A stretch of 64,000 bases of DNA, from positions 496,001-560,000 of the forward strand of contig NZ_JIAW01000001.1 of the NCBI RefSeq assembly GCF_000620625.1, given 5' to 3'. The position numbers and the translations under genes are program-made. Position 1 is the stretch's first letter. Every line of letters begins with the position of its first letter. The notes under the pieces are model-generated. The model made no database searches. It saw nothing but the letters and a program-made list of their open reading frames with translations, and was not told where the DNA came from. Source of the DNA: Mycobacterium sp. URHB0044. GTDB lineage: Bacteria > Actinomycetota > Actinomycetes > Mycobacteriales > Mycobacteriaceae. This document shows, in pieces, positions 17,372-27,384 of the stretch.

Positions 17372-17698
17372 TCAGCCGTGGATGCCGAGGTTCACGGCCT
17401 GGCCGATGAGCCCGCTCTGGTCGCTATCGTGGCTGTCGTACTGCACGCCGCCGCCGTGCAGGTTCATCACGATCTCGTCCAGCGCCGCCTTTTGCACCTG
17501 AGCTGCCTCCTGGTACCGCATGAACGCGGCGTGGGCAGCGGTGCCGGACTGGCCCACCAAGGCTGCAGCCATGGCGCCCTGGGTCCCGTCGACCTGTGCC
17601 ATGACGCCCTGAAGCCCCGCCGAAATGCCATCGAAGTTGCTGGCCTCAGCGATGAGGACAGCAGAGTCTGTTGTTAACCCGGCTCCTGTACCAGCCAT
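17372..17698 (-). CDS. esxB: CFP-10, WXG100-family secreted protein EsxB (WXG Trp absent)
   Basis: 108 residues, a little longer than the usual 100. It dimerises with EsxA and carries the C-terminal secretion signal recognised by EccCb1. The signal YxxxD is present as Tyr87-Asp91 (YDSHD). The WXG turn reads Leu47-Val-Gly49, so the Trp is replaced; as I remember, M. smegmatis EsxB also has a substituted Trp. The tail after the signal (LIGQAVNLGIHG) differs from the LSSQMGF type of M. tuberculosis. RYQEAAQVQKAALDEI fits the CFP-10 second helix. First gene of the esxBA pair, downstream of PPE68. Confidence 0.95.
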   Translation of the reverse strand: MAGTGAGLTTDSAVLIAEASNFDGISAGLQGVMAQVDGTQGAMAAALVGQSGTAAHAAFMRYQEAAQVQKAALDEIVMNLHGGGVQYDSHDSDQSGLIGQAVNLGIHG

Positions 17699-17780
17699 TT
17701 CTCACTACCTTTCTCTCGTGTCCTCACCAAGGGATGGCGAGTCTTCCAGCCCCGTGGGCCGGGAAGTCTTGTGTGGACGG

Positions 17781-19136
17781 CTACCAGTCGTCTTCCTCGT
17801 CTTCGCCCAGATCCTGAGGAAGGAGGGTCGGGGCCAGCAGCCCCGTCCTGGATCCGCCGCCGCCCTTGCTGCCGTGACCGGCGCCGGCCATCGGGCCGCC
17901 GCCTGCGCCGCCCGAGTTGTTGACCGGCGCGGCTCCCGTGCCGCTGCCACCCGCCGCCGCACCAGGCACCATCCCCACCGGCGATGCGCTAGGGCTCGAC
18001 GCGATCGGCTGCCCCACGAGGCTCGACATCAACGGCGTCCGAGCCGCCGAGCCACCCATACCCGGCAGCGACGCGGCGCGTACCAACCCGGCGCCCGACG
18101 TAGCTCCCGAACCACCTGCCAATGGATGGTTCGACATTGGACTGGCGCCGATCAGGCCCATTTGAGCACCTTTGTCGGAGCCGAAACCGCTACCCATCTG
18201 GCTGAAGATCTGGGTCACCTGTTGGAGCGGCTGGCTCATCTGCTGCACGGGCTGCGTCACCATTTGGCCGAGCGTTTGCGGCACCTGCGCGGCCATGGAG
18301 CCCATCTGCGACGCCATCTGGGTGGCCATCTGAACACCCTGCTGAGCGTTGCCCTGCTGCTGGCCGGCTTGCTGCGCACCCTGCTGCGCATGTTCCCTAG
18401 CGCTGTCGGCTCCTTGCGCAGCCGACGTTCCGGCGTTGACGGCGCTGCCGGTCGTCATTGCGGCGATCTGCATGCTGCCCTGGGCGGCGACCTCAGCGAA
18501 CGTCGCCTCTCGGATGATTGCGCCGCCCATCATCGCGACGTTCTGGCCGATCGCCATCGCGGCCCCGCTCTCACCGACGCCGGGCATGACGATGGGCTGC
18601 GCCGGCGCGATGGGTTCGAACACCGTATTCATGGAGGTCTCGGCTTGGTAGGCCTCCATGGCGAACGCCGCCTGGTTCCACATCCTTACGAAGTAGTCAG
18701 CCTCATTGATGCCGATCGGCATTGCGTTGACGCCGAGGAAGTTGGTGGCCTCGAGCACCGCGTGCGTGACGTGGTTCATCTCGATCTCGGGCAACGGCGG
18801 CGTGGTAACCATCGCCATCGTGTACGCATTGGCCTGGGCGATGGCCTGCATCGCCCGCTTCTGGGCCTGCAGAGCAGTCGTGCGCAACCAGACCACCATC
18901 GGCGTCGTCGCCGTGACGGCCCGCTCGCTCGCGCCGCCCTGCCACGAACTCTGCAGCGCCACCAGGCTGCCTGCAAGTTCCTCAGCCTGTGTCTCCAGGG
19001 AGATCGCAAGGGTCTCCCACGCCGCTGCCGCCTGGAGCATCGGCGATGGGCCCGCACCAGCCATCAACCTGGCTGTGTTCACCTCTGGTGGCAATGCTCC
19101 ATAGAACATCGCCATCATTGCGGGTACTGCAGACAT
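17781..19136 (-). CDS. ppe68: PPE68 family protein of ESX-1
   Basis: 451 residues. The PPE motif is Pro16-Pro17-Glu18 (GALPPEVNTARLMAGAG), and a WXG-like SWQGGAS lies near residue 66. The conserved PPE core is FLGVNAMPIGINEADYFVRM. The C-terminal region keeps PPE68 signatures (PLSNHPLAGGSG-like, TPLMSSLVG, acidic DEEDDW end). Several ATGs near 19136-19109 could be the start; homologues begin just before the PPE motif, so the first few residues are uncertain. It pairs with PE35, is chaperoned by EspG1, and interacts with EsxA/EsxB in other species. Confidence 0.95.
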   Translation of the reverse strand: MSAVPAMMAMFYGALPPEVNTARLMAGAGPSPMLQAAAAWETLAISLETQAEELAGSLVALQSSWQGGASERAVTATTPMVVWLRTTALQAQKRAMQAIAQANAYTMAMVTTPPLPEIEMNHVTHAVLEATNFLGVNAMPIGINEADYFVRMWNQAAFAMEAYQAETSMNTVFEPIAPAQPIVMPGVGESGAAMAIGQNVAMMGGAIIREATFAEVAAQGSMQIAAMTTGSAVNAGTSAAQGADSAREHAQQGAQQAGQQQGNAQQGVQMATQMASQMGSMAAQVPQTLGQMVTQPVQQMSQPLQQVTQIFSQMGSGFGSDKGAQMGLIGASPMSNHPLAGGSGATSGAGLVRAASLPGMGGSAARTPLMSSLVGQPIASSPSASPVGMVPGAAAGGSGTGAAPVNNSGGAGGGPMAGAGHGSKGGGGSRTGLLAPTLLPQDLGEDEEDDW

Positions 19137-19193
19137 AGTTTGCTGGACTCAATCTCTCTGAGTTGACTTGTTGTTATTACGACATGCGTGTGA

Positions 19194-19490
19194 TTACGAA
19201 AGGGTGGCCGCGCTAGAGGCGTCGACAGCCGTGTAGAGCTGGGCTGATTCGATGTACGCCGCGCCCGTGCGCGCCAACTCTTCCTGAGCGAGGGCATTCA
19301 ACGCATTCACCTGCAGAGCCTCCGTCGCGAACGCGATCGCCGCCTGCACCGAGACCTCCTCTGCACCTGCCGGTATCAATGCGCTGGCCTCGGTTGTCGC
19401 CGCCGTACCGGTGGCTAGGCCGCGGCCGCCGTTTGCGACGACCTGAGAACCAACTCCAACGGCGCCTGGATTGTGCATCAACGGTTGCAT
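19194..19490 (-). CDS. pe35: PE35 family protein of ESX-1
   Basis: 98 residues from ATG 19490, which follows GAGGAGA with good spacing; the long upstream extension to 19715 is discarded because it reads through the promoter region. The helical PE fold is visible (NPGAVGVGSQVVANGGRGLA, then IPAGAEEVSVQAAIAF) and a C-terminal YxxxD secretion motif is present (YTAVD). The Pro-Glu dipeptide that names the family is replaced by Pro-Gly, and M. tuberculosis PE35 is also non-canonical there. First gene of the PE35-PPE68-esxB-esxA block. Confidence 0.93.
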   Translation of the reverse strand: MQPLMHNPGAVGVGSQVVANGGRGLATGTAATTEASALIPAGAEEVSVQAAIAFATEALQVNALNALAQEELARTGAAYIESAQLYTAVDASSAATLS

Positions 19491-19635
19491 TTGCGCTTTC
19501 TCCTCAGTTATTTGGAACACACTGCATAACGGGTCGACGACCCTTCTGGAGCGGCTGTTTGCTCCCCACGGAGTGGATCCCCCGATCCTTTGCTGACCAG
19601 TTGTCAACTGCGTTGCTGAACGTCTGCAGAGAATA
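19491..19635 (-). promoter_or_regulatory. Leader region of PE35-PPE68-esxB-esxA with two palindromes
   Basis: 145 bases after eccCb1. Contains GGGTCG-A-CGACCC (19531-19543) and CAGTTG-T-CAACTG (19598-19610), each with 6-base perfect arms around one base. On the minus strand the second includes TTGACA, a consensus -35. No clear -10 follows at 17 bases. This is the expected place for the promoter of the substrate block. Confidence 0.5.
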
Positions 19636-21417
19636 TTACCGGGCGTCAGGAGGTGCTGCTGACACTTCTTCTTCAGGTGGGTCCACGTAGGCCGCCTGGA
19701 TGACTTCCTTGCCATCCTGGGACCGTAGAAGTGCCTGGCCAGGAGGACGCCGCTTCAGCTTGAACTCGCTGGTCGGGAAGTCCATCTTCTCCCCCGACAA
19801 GAAGATCGTCGGCGAACCCGCGCCATACGCGGCGCCCACGAACTTGTCCATCGTCGATCGCTGGGCCTGGCTCATCTGGCAGGTGACGATGATGTGCAGC
19901 CCGATGTCCGCTGCTGCCGGCAACAGTGGCGTCAGCGGCGACATCGGGCCGAACGGTCCACCCGCGGCCACGACCATGTGCCAGTCATCGACGAGCAGGA
20001 CCACTTCTGGTCCTTTCCACCACGACCGTGCCCGTAGCTGCGAGGTGGTCAGGTCAGCAGGTGGCAGGCGAACCTGCAAATTCGCCGCCAGGGCCTTGAT
20101 CGCTTCCTCGAGAACCGCATTGTTCCTGTTGATCGCGAATGCATCGAGCAGGTGGCTCTGCGGCACGGCGTCCAGCAGCCCGGACCGGTAATCGGCCAGC
20201 ATGAACCGCACCTGTTGCGGACTGTTGCGCGCGCAAATCGCCGAAGCGACGGCATGGGCAATGGTGGTCTTGCCCGACTTCGGTGCCCCGAAGATCAGTA
20301 GGTGCGGAGACGTATGCATCGCGGTGTAGGCCACCGACAGGTCGGACTCGCGGATGCCGAGGGGAATGGTCCACCTGGTGCGGTAGTCGGAGTCGGGTCC
20401 CGGCGGGGTGGGGTCGAGCTCGCGCAGATAGATGCGGTCGGGCAGCACCCTGACCTTCGGCGCCTCGTCGGTGTAAAGCGATCCGATGTGCTGCACTGCC
20501 GCGGTGATGGCGGGCACCATGTCGGTCGCACTGTGCACGCCGTCCAGCCGTGGCACCCCGATCATCAAATGGTGCTTCTCCATCGAGATGGCACGGCCGG
20601 GCCGGTTGACCGGAATCTCGCGGGTCATGCGGTCGATCTGCGTCTCGTTGATGTCGCCGAGGCGGAACTCGACCTTGGTGCCCAGGTAGTCACGGATGCG
20701 GGACTTCAGCTCCGTCCAACGCGGCGTCGAGATCACGGTATGCACGCCGAACGCCAGACCCTGACCGGCGATGTCCTGCACCACGGGCTCGAGGTCGGGA
20801 AACTCCGAGACGAATGCGGGCCAGCCGTCGATCACTAGGAACACGTCGCCGAACGGATCTGCTGACGCCGGGTGGTTCGGGTCGTCGCGCAGTTGGCGAT
20901 ACATCGCGATCGAGCCGACCCGATACTGCTTGAACGTCGCTTCTCGTTGGCGCAGAACGGCTTTCACTTCCGCCACCATTCGGCTGACCCGGTCGGGTTC
21001 GGACCGCGTGGCGACGCCGCCGACGTGCGGTAGGTCTTCCAGGTACATCAGTCCACCGCCACCCAGGTCGATGCAGTAGAACTGCACCTGACGCGGGGTG
21101 TGGGTGGCTGCCGCCGAGAGCATCATCGTCTGCAGGAACGTCGACTTGCCGGTCTGGGGCGCGCCGCCGATGGCGATGTTCCCGCCCGCCGCCGACACGT
21201 CGACGCCCCACACCTCCTGCTTGTGCCGGCGCGGTTCATCCATGATGCCGAGCCCGAAGCGCAACGGCCGACGCTGGTCACGCTCGACGAGTTCGTTGAC
21301 CGGCGTCGGATCGGTCAACGGCGGCAACCACATTCGGTAGGCCCGGATCTCGCCGGTGGTCAACTGCTCGAGGACGACCTCGCGCAGTACCCGCTGTTCC
21401 TGCTCGAGTCCCGTCAT
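19636..21417 (-). CDS. eccCb1: ESX-1 FtsK/SpoIIIE ATPase subunit EccCb1
   Basis: 593 residues with two P-loop ATPase domains. The first has [13 protein letters not shown] (about 80-92) with FLVIDGW as Walker B. The second has [13 protein letters not shown] (about 373-385) with VVLLVDDWH. EccCb1 is the cytosolic half of the ESX-1 motor and binds the EsxB C-terminus through its last domain. ATG 21417 overlaps the eccCa1 stop (ATGA). In ESX-1 EccC is characteristically split into Ca and Cb, as here. Confidence 0.97.
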   Translation of the reverse strand: MTGLEQEQRVLREVVLEQLTTGEIRAYRMWLPPLTDPTPVNELVERDQRRPLRFGLGIMDEPRRHKQEVWGVDVSAAGGNIAIGGAPQTGKSTFLQTMMLSAAATHTPRQVQFYCIDLGGGGLMYLEDLPHVGGVATRSEPDRVSRMVAEVKAVLRQREATFKQYRVGSIAMYRQLRDDPNHPASADPFGDVFLVIDGWPAFVSEFPDLEPVVQDIAGQGLAFGVHTVISTPRWTELKSRIRDYLGTKVEFRLGDINETQIDRMTREIPVNRPGRAISMEKHHLMIGVPRLDGVHSATDMVPAITAAVQHIGSLYTDEAPKVRVLPDRIYLRELDPTPPGPDSDYRTRWTIPLGIRESDLSVAYTAMHTSPHLLIFGAPKSGKTTIAHAVASAICARNSPQQVRFMLADYRSGLLDAVPQSHLLDAFAINRNNAVLEEAIKALAANLQVRLPPADLTTSQLRARSWWKGPEVVLLVDDWHMVVAAGGPFGPMSPLTPLLPAAADIGLHIIVTCQMSQAQRSTMDKFVGAAYGAGSPTIFLSGEKMDFPTSEFKLKRRPPGQALLRSQDGKEVIQAAYVDPPEEEVSAAPPDAR

Positions 21418-23639
21418 GACGTCAAAGCCTCTGCGATCGGCGCCGCGGTGAACGGGCGGATCCGCACCTTGCTCACCGCAGCGTGTTTGGGCGCCACCTC
21501 ACCGACCTCGTTCACCGGCGTCGGAACATAGTTGACACCGGTATAGACGCTCTGGAACTTCACCGGATCCTCCATGCCGACCCGTAAGAATCCGACGCCA
21601 CTCTCCTTGTTCGTGATGTATTGCGCCTCAGGCGTTCCGATCACGGCCTTCGACTCGGCCGAACTGGTGGTCCGCAGGGCGATGCGATACGTGAGGTTCG
21701 GTTCCAGCTTGTCGATGCGGACGCCGCCCGTGTTGAGCGACTGCGTCGCGAGCAGCAGGTGCACGCGTAGCGATCGGCCGACGCGGCAGATGCGGTCGAA
21801 CAGCGCAATGAAGTCGGGGTGGTTCTGCAGCAGTTCGGCGAACTCGTCGACGACGACGAAGAGCGTAGGCAGCGGCGCCAGTTCGGCGCCCCGCTCGCGG
21901 TGCTTCTCGTATTCCGCGACGCCCGACAACGCGCCGGCTGCACCGACCTGGATGCCCGCCTGGCGGAGGATCGACTGGCGACGGTCGAGCTCGCCGGTCA
22001 GCACCTCGCCCATGCGGCTGACGAGCTCGGCTTCCTCCTCCATGTTCGTCACGACCGCGGCGGTGTGCGGCAGCTTCTCCATGCCCAGGAACGTCGAACC
22101 GCCCTTGAAGTCGGTCAGCAGCAGATTGACCTGATCGGGGTGATGTGTCGCGGCTAGCGAAAGGATGAGCGTGCGAAGGAATTCCGACTTGCCGGAACCG
22201 GTGGTACCGATCAGCATGCCGTGCGGCCCCGCACCGAACTCGGCACCCTCCTTGATGTCGAGGTGCATGATGTCGCCGGTCTTGAGTTCGTGCCCGAACG
22301 GGATGCGCAAGCGGTCGTGGTCGAGATCGCTGAACATCCGCCAACGACTGGGCGTCACTTCCTCGATGGTCTGCGCACCGACCAATTGGTGCCACTCGGT
22401 GGCGACCTTCTTCTGCACTCGGGTGCTCTTGTCGATGATCGTGCCGGTGATCGACCAGCCCGCGAGCTTGCGCGCGATCCGGCCGGCTGCCGCCGGCGTC
22501 ATCTTGTCGGTCACATTGGTCACCAAGCGGAAGGTCTGGTTGGGCAGGCGGTCGTCGGCGGTGCCGTCGGCATCGACCCGGATGCGGTAGCCCGAGCCGC
22601 GGTGGTTGCCCAGCGTGATGACGGTGACGCCGGCCCTGCCGTCGACGGGGAAGCCCGCCTTGCCACCGGTCAGGTCGATGACCACGACGTACGGACCGCT
22701 GGGCACCGAATCGGCGGTGTGCGGGCCGCGGGCGGTCAGATCACTGAGGCCGTCGGGCCTGGTGAACACCAGGCGCGTCGCACCTGAGGCGTCCGTGTCA
22801 GTCTGGTGCTGCGCGTGGGGCAACCACTTCAACCAACTCCAGTCGGGATCCTCGGGGTTGTCCGTCAGCACCCGGATCTGCAGCAGGTCCGGTGGATGGA
22901 ACACGGCCAAGTGACAGATCATCGCGGTGAGCAGGCCCGCGGCGCCTGCTGGGTCGCCACCGACCGCGATGGTCGGAAAGCTGCGCAGCTGAATGAGTTT
23001 CGGGCAGTCGTGAATCAGGCCGTGGGTGCGCAGGAACTTGGTCACCCACATGTGACTGACCGGTTCGAGGTGCGGCTGGGGCGCCGCCTGCGGTCCCGCC
23101 AACTCGCCGCCGACGGCGGGTTTCAGCAGGCGGTCGACGGCCGGCTCCGCGCCGAGGCCGATTCGCGTCGCGGCGTAGAAGTCGTTGTTGGCCTGGCGCG
23201 ACCACTGCCGGTTGGTCCCGATGATCGACAGCAGATCATCGGGATGCGGTGCGTGGTAGTTGAAGAACGTCACCTGAGCAGCGGCCGACGACGTCACGCG
23301 CGTCCGCAGCCCGGAGAGGTACCGCAGATACTCCTTGCGGTCGGCGTTGATCTCGGGCACCTTCTTGCCGCCCGACCCGCCGGCGCCCATGAAGCCGACG
23401 GTTCCCATGACCATCATCAGCGGCATCATCAACATGTACGGCGACAGTTGCCGCACGCCGGTGAAGATCATGATCGAGATCATTCCGATCATGCAGCCGC
23501 CCATCACCCACGGCATCGCCTTCTGGATTCCCGACGGCGGAATCTCGACGCCGAGGTCGTCGGGCGGCGTCACGTTGATCTCGCCCGGCGTCAGGCGCGG
23601 TCCGCGTTTGATGGTCGGAGTGAACTTCCTGGTGGTCAT
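21414..23639 (-). CDS. eccCa1: ESX-1 FtsK/SpoIIIE ATPase subunit EccCa1
   Basis: 741 residues. Two membrane helices (about 40-80: [19 protein letters not shown], then [19 protein letters not shown]) anchor the motor. The P-loop is GTTGSGKSE (about 477-485) and Walker B is [12 protein letters not shown]. It joins EccCb1 to give the three-ATPase EccC motor that drives secretion. Start and stop overlap eccB1 and eccCb1 by four bases each. Confidence 0.97.
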   Translation of the reverse strand: MTTRKFTPTIKRGPRLTPGEINVTPPDDLGVEIPPSGIQKAMPWVMGGCMIGMISIMIFTGVRQLSPYMLMMPLMMVMGTVGFMGAGGSGGKKVPEINADRKEYLRYLSGLRTRVTSSAAAQVTFFNYHAPHPDDLLSIIGTNRQWSRQANNDFYAATRIGLGAEPAVDRLLKPAVGGELAGPQAAPQPHLEPVSHMWVTKFLRTHGLIHDCPKLIQLRSFPTIAVGGDPAGAAGLLTAMICHLAVFHPPDLLQIRVLTDNPEDPDWSWLKWLPHAQHQTDTDASGATRLVFTRPDGLSDLTARGPHTADSVPSGPYVVVIDLTGGKAGFPVDGRAGVTVITLGNHRGSGYRIRVDADGTADDRLPNQTFRLVTNVTDKMTPAAAGRIARKLAGWSITGTIIDKSTRVQKKVATEWHQLVGAQTIEEVTPSRWRMFSDLDHDRLRIPFGHELKTGDIMHLDIKEGAEFGAGPHGMLIGTTGSGKSEFLRTLILSLAATHHPDQVNLLLTDFKGGSTFLGMEKLPHTAAVVTNMEEEAELVSRMGEVLTGELDRRQSILRQAGIQVGAAGALSGVAEYEKHRERGAELAPLPTLFVVVDEFAELLQNHPDFIALFDRICRVGRSLRVHLLLATQSLNTGGVRIDKLEPNLTYRIALRTTSSAESKAVIGTPEAQYITNKESGVGFLRVGMEDPVKFQSVYTGVNYVPTPVNEVGEVAPKHAAVSKVRIRPFTAAPIAEALTS

Positions 23640-25114
23640 CTCCCACCTCCTGTCTGGGCCGCGGGGGCCGCCGGAACGGCGTTCGGATCGCCGACCTTGC
23701 GTGGATTCGGGTCCGCGGGCAGAGTGTCGTGTTCAAGCAGTGCCGCCTGTTTCGACAGCACCGGGCCGTCGACCAGCAGACCGACCACCTGCCACGGCGC
23801 GGTCTTGGGCGCCGACAACCCGAGTTTTTGGGCGGTCTCCTCGTCGGGCAGCCCATAGCGCACGCCCTGCGGGTCGATGTAGTAGAGGCTCTCGCCGTAG
23901 CGGGGATCCGGGGACTGCAACCGGATGTACTGACCCCCGTCGATGAACACCGTTGAGTCGCCGCCGATCTGGTCGATGCCGTTGTTCATCGATCCCGCAC
24001 TGATAGGCAGGTGCCGCCCGGTGACGACGGTGGTCTTGGGCGACTGGTCGCCGGGTTCCCTCTGCCAGGACCAGCACAGCGTCGGCGCGTCCTCACGCAG
24101 TTGGATCTGCAGCGCCTTGTCGGGCAGCGGCGAGGTGTACACCTGCTCGGCGATCTTGGCGACGTCACTGGACTCCACCGACGGCGGGGAGACCAGTCCG
24201 TAGGAGTTGGTGGCGCGCAATGCCGCGGCCGTGGTGTCGTTGACCTTTGCCACTCCGTCGGGCAGCACGACATACTTCTGCTCGTCCGAGTCCGTGACGG
24301 TTTGGAACACCGAACCGATCACCAAATTCGGAGGCAGCCCAACGGTATTCGGCGCGCCGGCAGCCGGTACCTGCGGAAGCTGCCACGGGCCCCCGTTCGG
24401 CAGCGCGTTGAACAACCCCTCCGAGATGGGGGTGGCCCTGGCAGTCACCGGAATCCCGACGGCTGACGTCACCGCGCGGTCGGAGAGATCGATCGCATGC
24501 CTACCCGTCTCCGTGACCAACCAGTCCCTGTCCTGGTAGGACACCAGCACACCCTGGTCGGGGCGCATGGGCCCCACTGAAGCGTCGACCTTGAGCGGCA
24601 ACACGATGACCGACGTATCCACCGTCGGCGCAACGCTTTCCGGCTTGGTGACGGTGTCGCACAGCGTCCACATGGACGCGGGTGGCCCCACCGGGGTGGC
24701 GTACGGGGCGCCGGGGATCCCGACGGGCTGTCCCTTCGGCATGCGGTTGAGCTCGTCGGACTTCACTGCGCTGGGTGTGCCCGCATTGCCGAGCACGAGC
24801 CGCGCCGAGGTCAGGTTGTACACCGGGTGCAGCAGATTGGTCCCGCCCATCACCACGTACAGCTGGTTGGTGGTCCGGTCGACCAGCAGGTTGTCGCCGC
24901 CGCGCTTGCCGAGCGGCTTGAAGTACGCCAACAACGCCGCACCGAGGCAGACCAGCACCGCGATGACGATGCCCAACGACACTGCGCGGCTGTAGAACTG
25001 GAGCGGATCGTCGAACATCCGGGTGTCGCGGCGCACGATGGCATGCTCGACGCGGCGGAGCAGGAAGCGCCAGCCGCTGACCTGGACCTTGGTGGTGAGC
25101 CGGAATCCTGCCAT
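23636..25114 (-). CDS. eccB1: ESX-1 periplasmic core protein EccB1
   Basis: 492 residues. A short cytosolic amphipathic N-terminus ([18 protein letters not shown]) precedes one membrane helix (about 45-65) and a long periplasmic domain with repeat folds, as in EccB structures. A Cys pair (TLCDTV and TLCWSW) may form the disulphide known in the family. EccB dimers form the periplasmic part of the complex. It starts 3 bases after the eccA1 stop and ends in an ATGA overlap with eccCa1. Confidence 0.96.
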   Translation of the reverse strand: MAGFRLTTKVQVSGWRFLLRRVEHAIVRRDTRMFDDPLQFYSRAVSLGIVIAVLVCLGAALLAYFKPLGKRGGDNLLVDRTTNQLYVVMGGTNLLHPVYNLTSARLVLGNAGTPSAVKSDELNRMPKGQPVGIPGAPYATPVGPPASMWTLCDTVTKPESVAPTVDTSVIVLPLKVDASVGPMRPDQGVLVSYQDRDWLVTETGRHAIDLSDRAVTSAVGIPVTARATPISEGLFNALPNGGPWQLPQVPAAGAPNTVGLPPNLVIGSVFQTVTDSDEQKYVVLPDGVAKVNDTTAAALRATNSYGLVSPPSVESSDVAKIAEQVYTSPLPDKALQIQLREDAPTLCWSWQREPGDQSPKTTVVTGRHLPISAGSMNNGIDQIGGDSTVFIDGGQYIRLQSPDPRYGESLYYIDPQGVRYGLPDEETAQKLGLSAPKTAPWQVVGLLVDGPVLSKQAALLEHDTLPADPNPRKVGDPNAVPAAPAAQTGGGR

Positions 25115-25117
25115 CGT

Positions 25118-26842
25118 CTAATCCACGATCGCTAGGCGGGCGTGCACGGCGTCGATCGCGTCGGCCATGTCTTCGCCGTTGATCTCACTGAGTTGTTCGA
25201 CGCCGAGGCTGTCGAAGTCGACCGACCGCGCCAGACGCATGTCGCGGCACTGCTCGCCCGCCTCGACGAGCTGGCGGGCGTACCGACCGTTGCCCGCGAT
25301 GTCGAGCGCGGGCTTGCCGTTGAGCGTCCGCTGGCTCAACAAGGTGGCCGCCTCCAGCACGCGCTTGCCTGCGTCCTCGTCCAGTGCTGAGTCGTTGGAC
25401 GCCGCAAGCACCTTGGCGATCTCCACGATCTCTTCCGGCGAGTACGAGTCGAACTCGACGCGGGTCGAGAAGCGGGACCGCAGCCCGTCGTTGGACTCCA
25501 GCAGGCGGTCGATGTCGGCGCTGTAGCCGGCGATGATGACGACCAGGCGGTCACGGTCGTTCTCCATCCTGGCCAGCAGGGTGTCCAACGCCTCGGTGCC
25601 GAACGGATCGGCGCGGCCGTCGCGCTCCTGCACCAGCGTGTACGCCTCGTCGATGAAGAGCACTCCGCCGACGGCGCGGTCGATGGTGCGGGCGGTCTTC
25701 ACGGACGACTGCCCCTCGTACTCGGCCACGAAGTCCTTGCGCGACGTCTCGACCAGCTTCGGCTCGGTGATGACGCCGAGGCCGGCGAGGATGTTGGCCA
25801 CCACCCTGGCGATCGTGGTCTTACCGGTGCCCGGCGGTCCGGTGAAGATCATGTGCTTGGACTGCTGCGCCACCTTCATCCCGCGCGCGGCCCGCACCTT
25901 CGCCATTTGCGTTGCGGCCCGATATCTTTCGATCTGCTCCTTGACCCGGCTGAGCCCGATCTGGCGATCGAGTTCGGCCTGCGCGTCGGCGAGCAGCTTC
26001 TCCCGACCCGAGTTGTCGGCCTGGACACTCTTCGGGTCCCACGGATCCTTGCGCAGCGCGATCTGCTCTGCCGTCGTGGTCGGCAGTCGGTAGGTGGGAT
26101 CCCTCAGTGCCGCAGTCACCTTGGGCTCCGGGTGAGTCGCCTGCAACCACTCCAGCAGCGCGACAGCCGACTCCTCGTTGCCCTGACTGCGCCGCGCCAT
26201 CGCCAGATACCAGGCGATCGCGGTGTTGCACCCTTCGCCCGCGGGTGACGAATTCGCGTCCGTCAGGCGGCGATCCGCCTCGGTGAACAACCCGAGGTTC
26301 GCCGCCGCGACGCCGTGCGCGACGCCCCCGGCGGCGGCCAGGAACTTGTCCGGCCACGTGTTGGCCGCACTGCGCACCTCGTCGATGACGTCGGTCCAGC
26401 GTTCGGCGTACGCGTAGATCACGGCCTTGACCCATGCGATCAGGTGCTCCGCGCCGGTGGCCGGTGCGTCCTCGAGCGCTTCCATCGCGTCGGCGTAGTT
26501 GCCGCCCGCGGCTTCGTTGACGGCGAAGCCGAGGGTGATGGCCAGCGGCGAATTGACCGGATAGGTGATGTCGCCGAACGGCCCGCCGATGGGCACGCGT
26601 GCGTTCAGAGTGTTCATCGAGATCTCGGCAGCGCCGGCCAACTGGCCGAAGTTCGACCGCGAATACCAGGCGCGGAACAGCGTCACGCGGTCGGTGTCGC
26701 CGCAGCGGATGCGTCCCACCCAGCCGTCGCACGCGGTTTCGTCGAGCGTCGTGATCTCGGTGAACATTTCGAGGGACCGCGCAGGCGCCGTCGGCAACAT
26801 GCCGACGGCGCTGCCGAACAGCCCGGCTAGTTGGTCAGTCAT
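25118..26842 (-). CDS. eccA1: ESX-1 cytosolic AAA+ ATPase EccA1
   Basis: 574 residues from ATG 26842 (MTDQLAGLF, matching known EccA1 starts; a further ATG four codons upstream is less likely). The N-terminal half is TPR-like. The C-terminal CbxX/CfxQ AAA+ domain has Walker A TGPPGTGKTTIARVVAN (about 333) and Walker B VLFIDEAY (about 389), with sensor and arginine residues following. EccA proteins act in the cytosol on PE/PPE-EspG or Esp substrates. The start overlaps the espH stop by 8 bases. Confidence 0.96.
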   Translation of the reverse strand: MTDQLAGLFGSAVGMLPTAPARSLEMFTEITTLDETACDGWVGRIRCGDTDRVTLFRAWYSRSNFGQLAGAAEISMNTLNARVPIGGPFGDITYPVNSPLAITLGFAVNEAAGGNYADAMEALEDAPATGAEHLIAWVKAVIYAYAERWTDVIDEVRSAANTWPDKFLAAAGGVAHGVAAANLGLFTEADRRLTDANSSPAGEGCNTAIAWYLAMARRSQGNEESAVALLEWLQATHPEPKVTAALRDPTYRLPTTTAEQIALRKDPWDPKSVQADNSGREKLLADAQAELDRQIGLSRVKEQIERYRAATQMAKVRAARGMKVAQQSKHMIFTGPPGTGKTTIARVVANILAGLGVITEPKLVETSRKDFVAEYEGQSSVKTARTIDRAVGGVLFIDEAYTLVQERDGRADPFGTEALDTLLARMENDRDRLVVIIAGYSADIDRLLESNDGLRSRFSTRVEFDSYSPEEIVEIAKVLAASNDSALDEDAGKRVLEAATLLSQRTLNGKPALDIAGNGRYARQLVEAGEQCRDMRLARSVDFDSLGVEQLSEINGEDMADAIDAVHARLAIVD

Positions 26843-27371
26843 GGTTACTCGCATATCTGGTGGCGAACACCTGCAATCGGGCGGCTTCGGCTTGTTCGGG
26901 CGAGGGAAGGTCGAGATCTCTGGTCAGGAAGTCGTGCGTCGCGACGTCGTCGTGGCCTTGTTGGCGCATGCCGTCAAGCATGAAAGAGTACTGCGCGGAT
27001 CTGGCGTCCTGGGTGGCCAGCTTGGCTATCACGACGATCTCGTCGGCGAGGTTCGATTCGGTCATCGTGGTTGCCTTCGGCGATAGATCGATGCGGTTGA
27101 CTCGTCCATCCATGAAGGTAGTCACGGTGACGGTGCCGGGTGGGTTCGTCACGGTGAACAGCGGCGCGGGCGGTTCGCCAGGCGCATCGGTGTGGAGTGG
27201 ATCGATCGCCTCGAGGACGTCGGCGGCCAGGTACTCGTCGTCGTCCACGGCGTATTCAGCGAGCACGTCGAGCACCGAGTCGCCTGCGCTGGTGTCGGGC
27301 GCGGAGAAGTCCAGCGCAGCTAGATCGTCGTGATCGTCGTCATCGGGATGGTGAGGCGGAGAGTCGTCCAC
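26835..27371 (-). CDS. espH: ESX-1 associated protein EspH
   Basis: 178 residues from GTG 27371 (VDDSPPHHPDDDDHDDL), chosen because known EspH begins with the same acidic stretch; the 241-residue ORF to 27560 would run into espG1. An acidic N-terminus (LAALDFSAPDT) is followed by a small alpha/beta domain (LFTVTNPPGTVTVTTFMDGR) and ends RLQVFATRYASNHD. In M. marinum EspH is needed for EspE export. Between espG1 (13-base gap) and eccA1 (8-base overlap), the conserved order. Confidence 0.88.
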   Translation of the reverse strand: MDDSPPHHPDDDDHDDLAALDFSAPDTSAGDSVLDVLAEYAVDDDEYLAADVLEAIDPLHTDAPGEPPAPLFTVTNPPGTVTVTTFMDGRVNRIDLSPKATTMTESNLADEIVVIAKLATQDARSAQYSFMLDGMRQQGHDDVATHDFLTRDLDLPSPEQAEAARLQVFATRYASNHD

Positions 27372-27384
27372 CAGGGGATGCCTT

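Noticed and set aside
17625..19166. 513-aa plus-strand ORF across PPE68
   Set aside because: Arg/His-rich shadow without domains; the minus frame is clearly PPE68.
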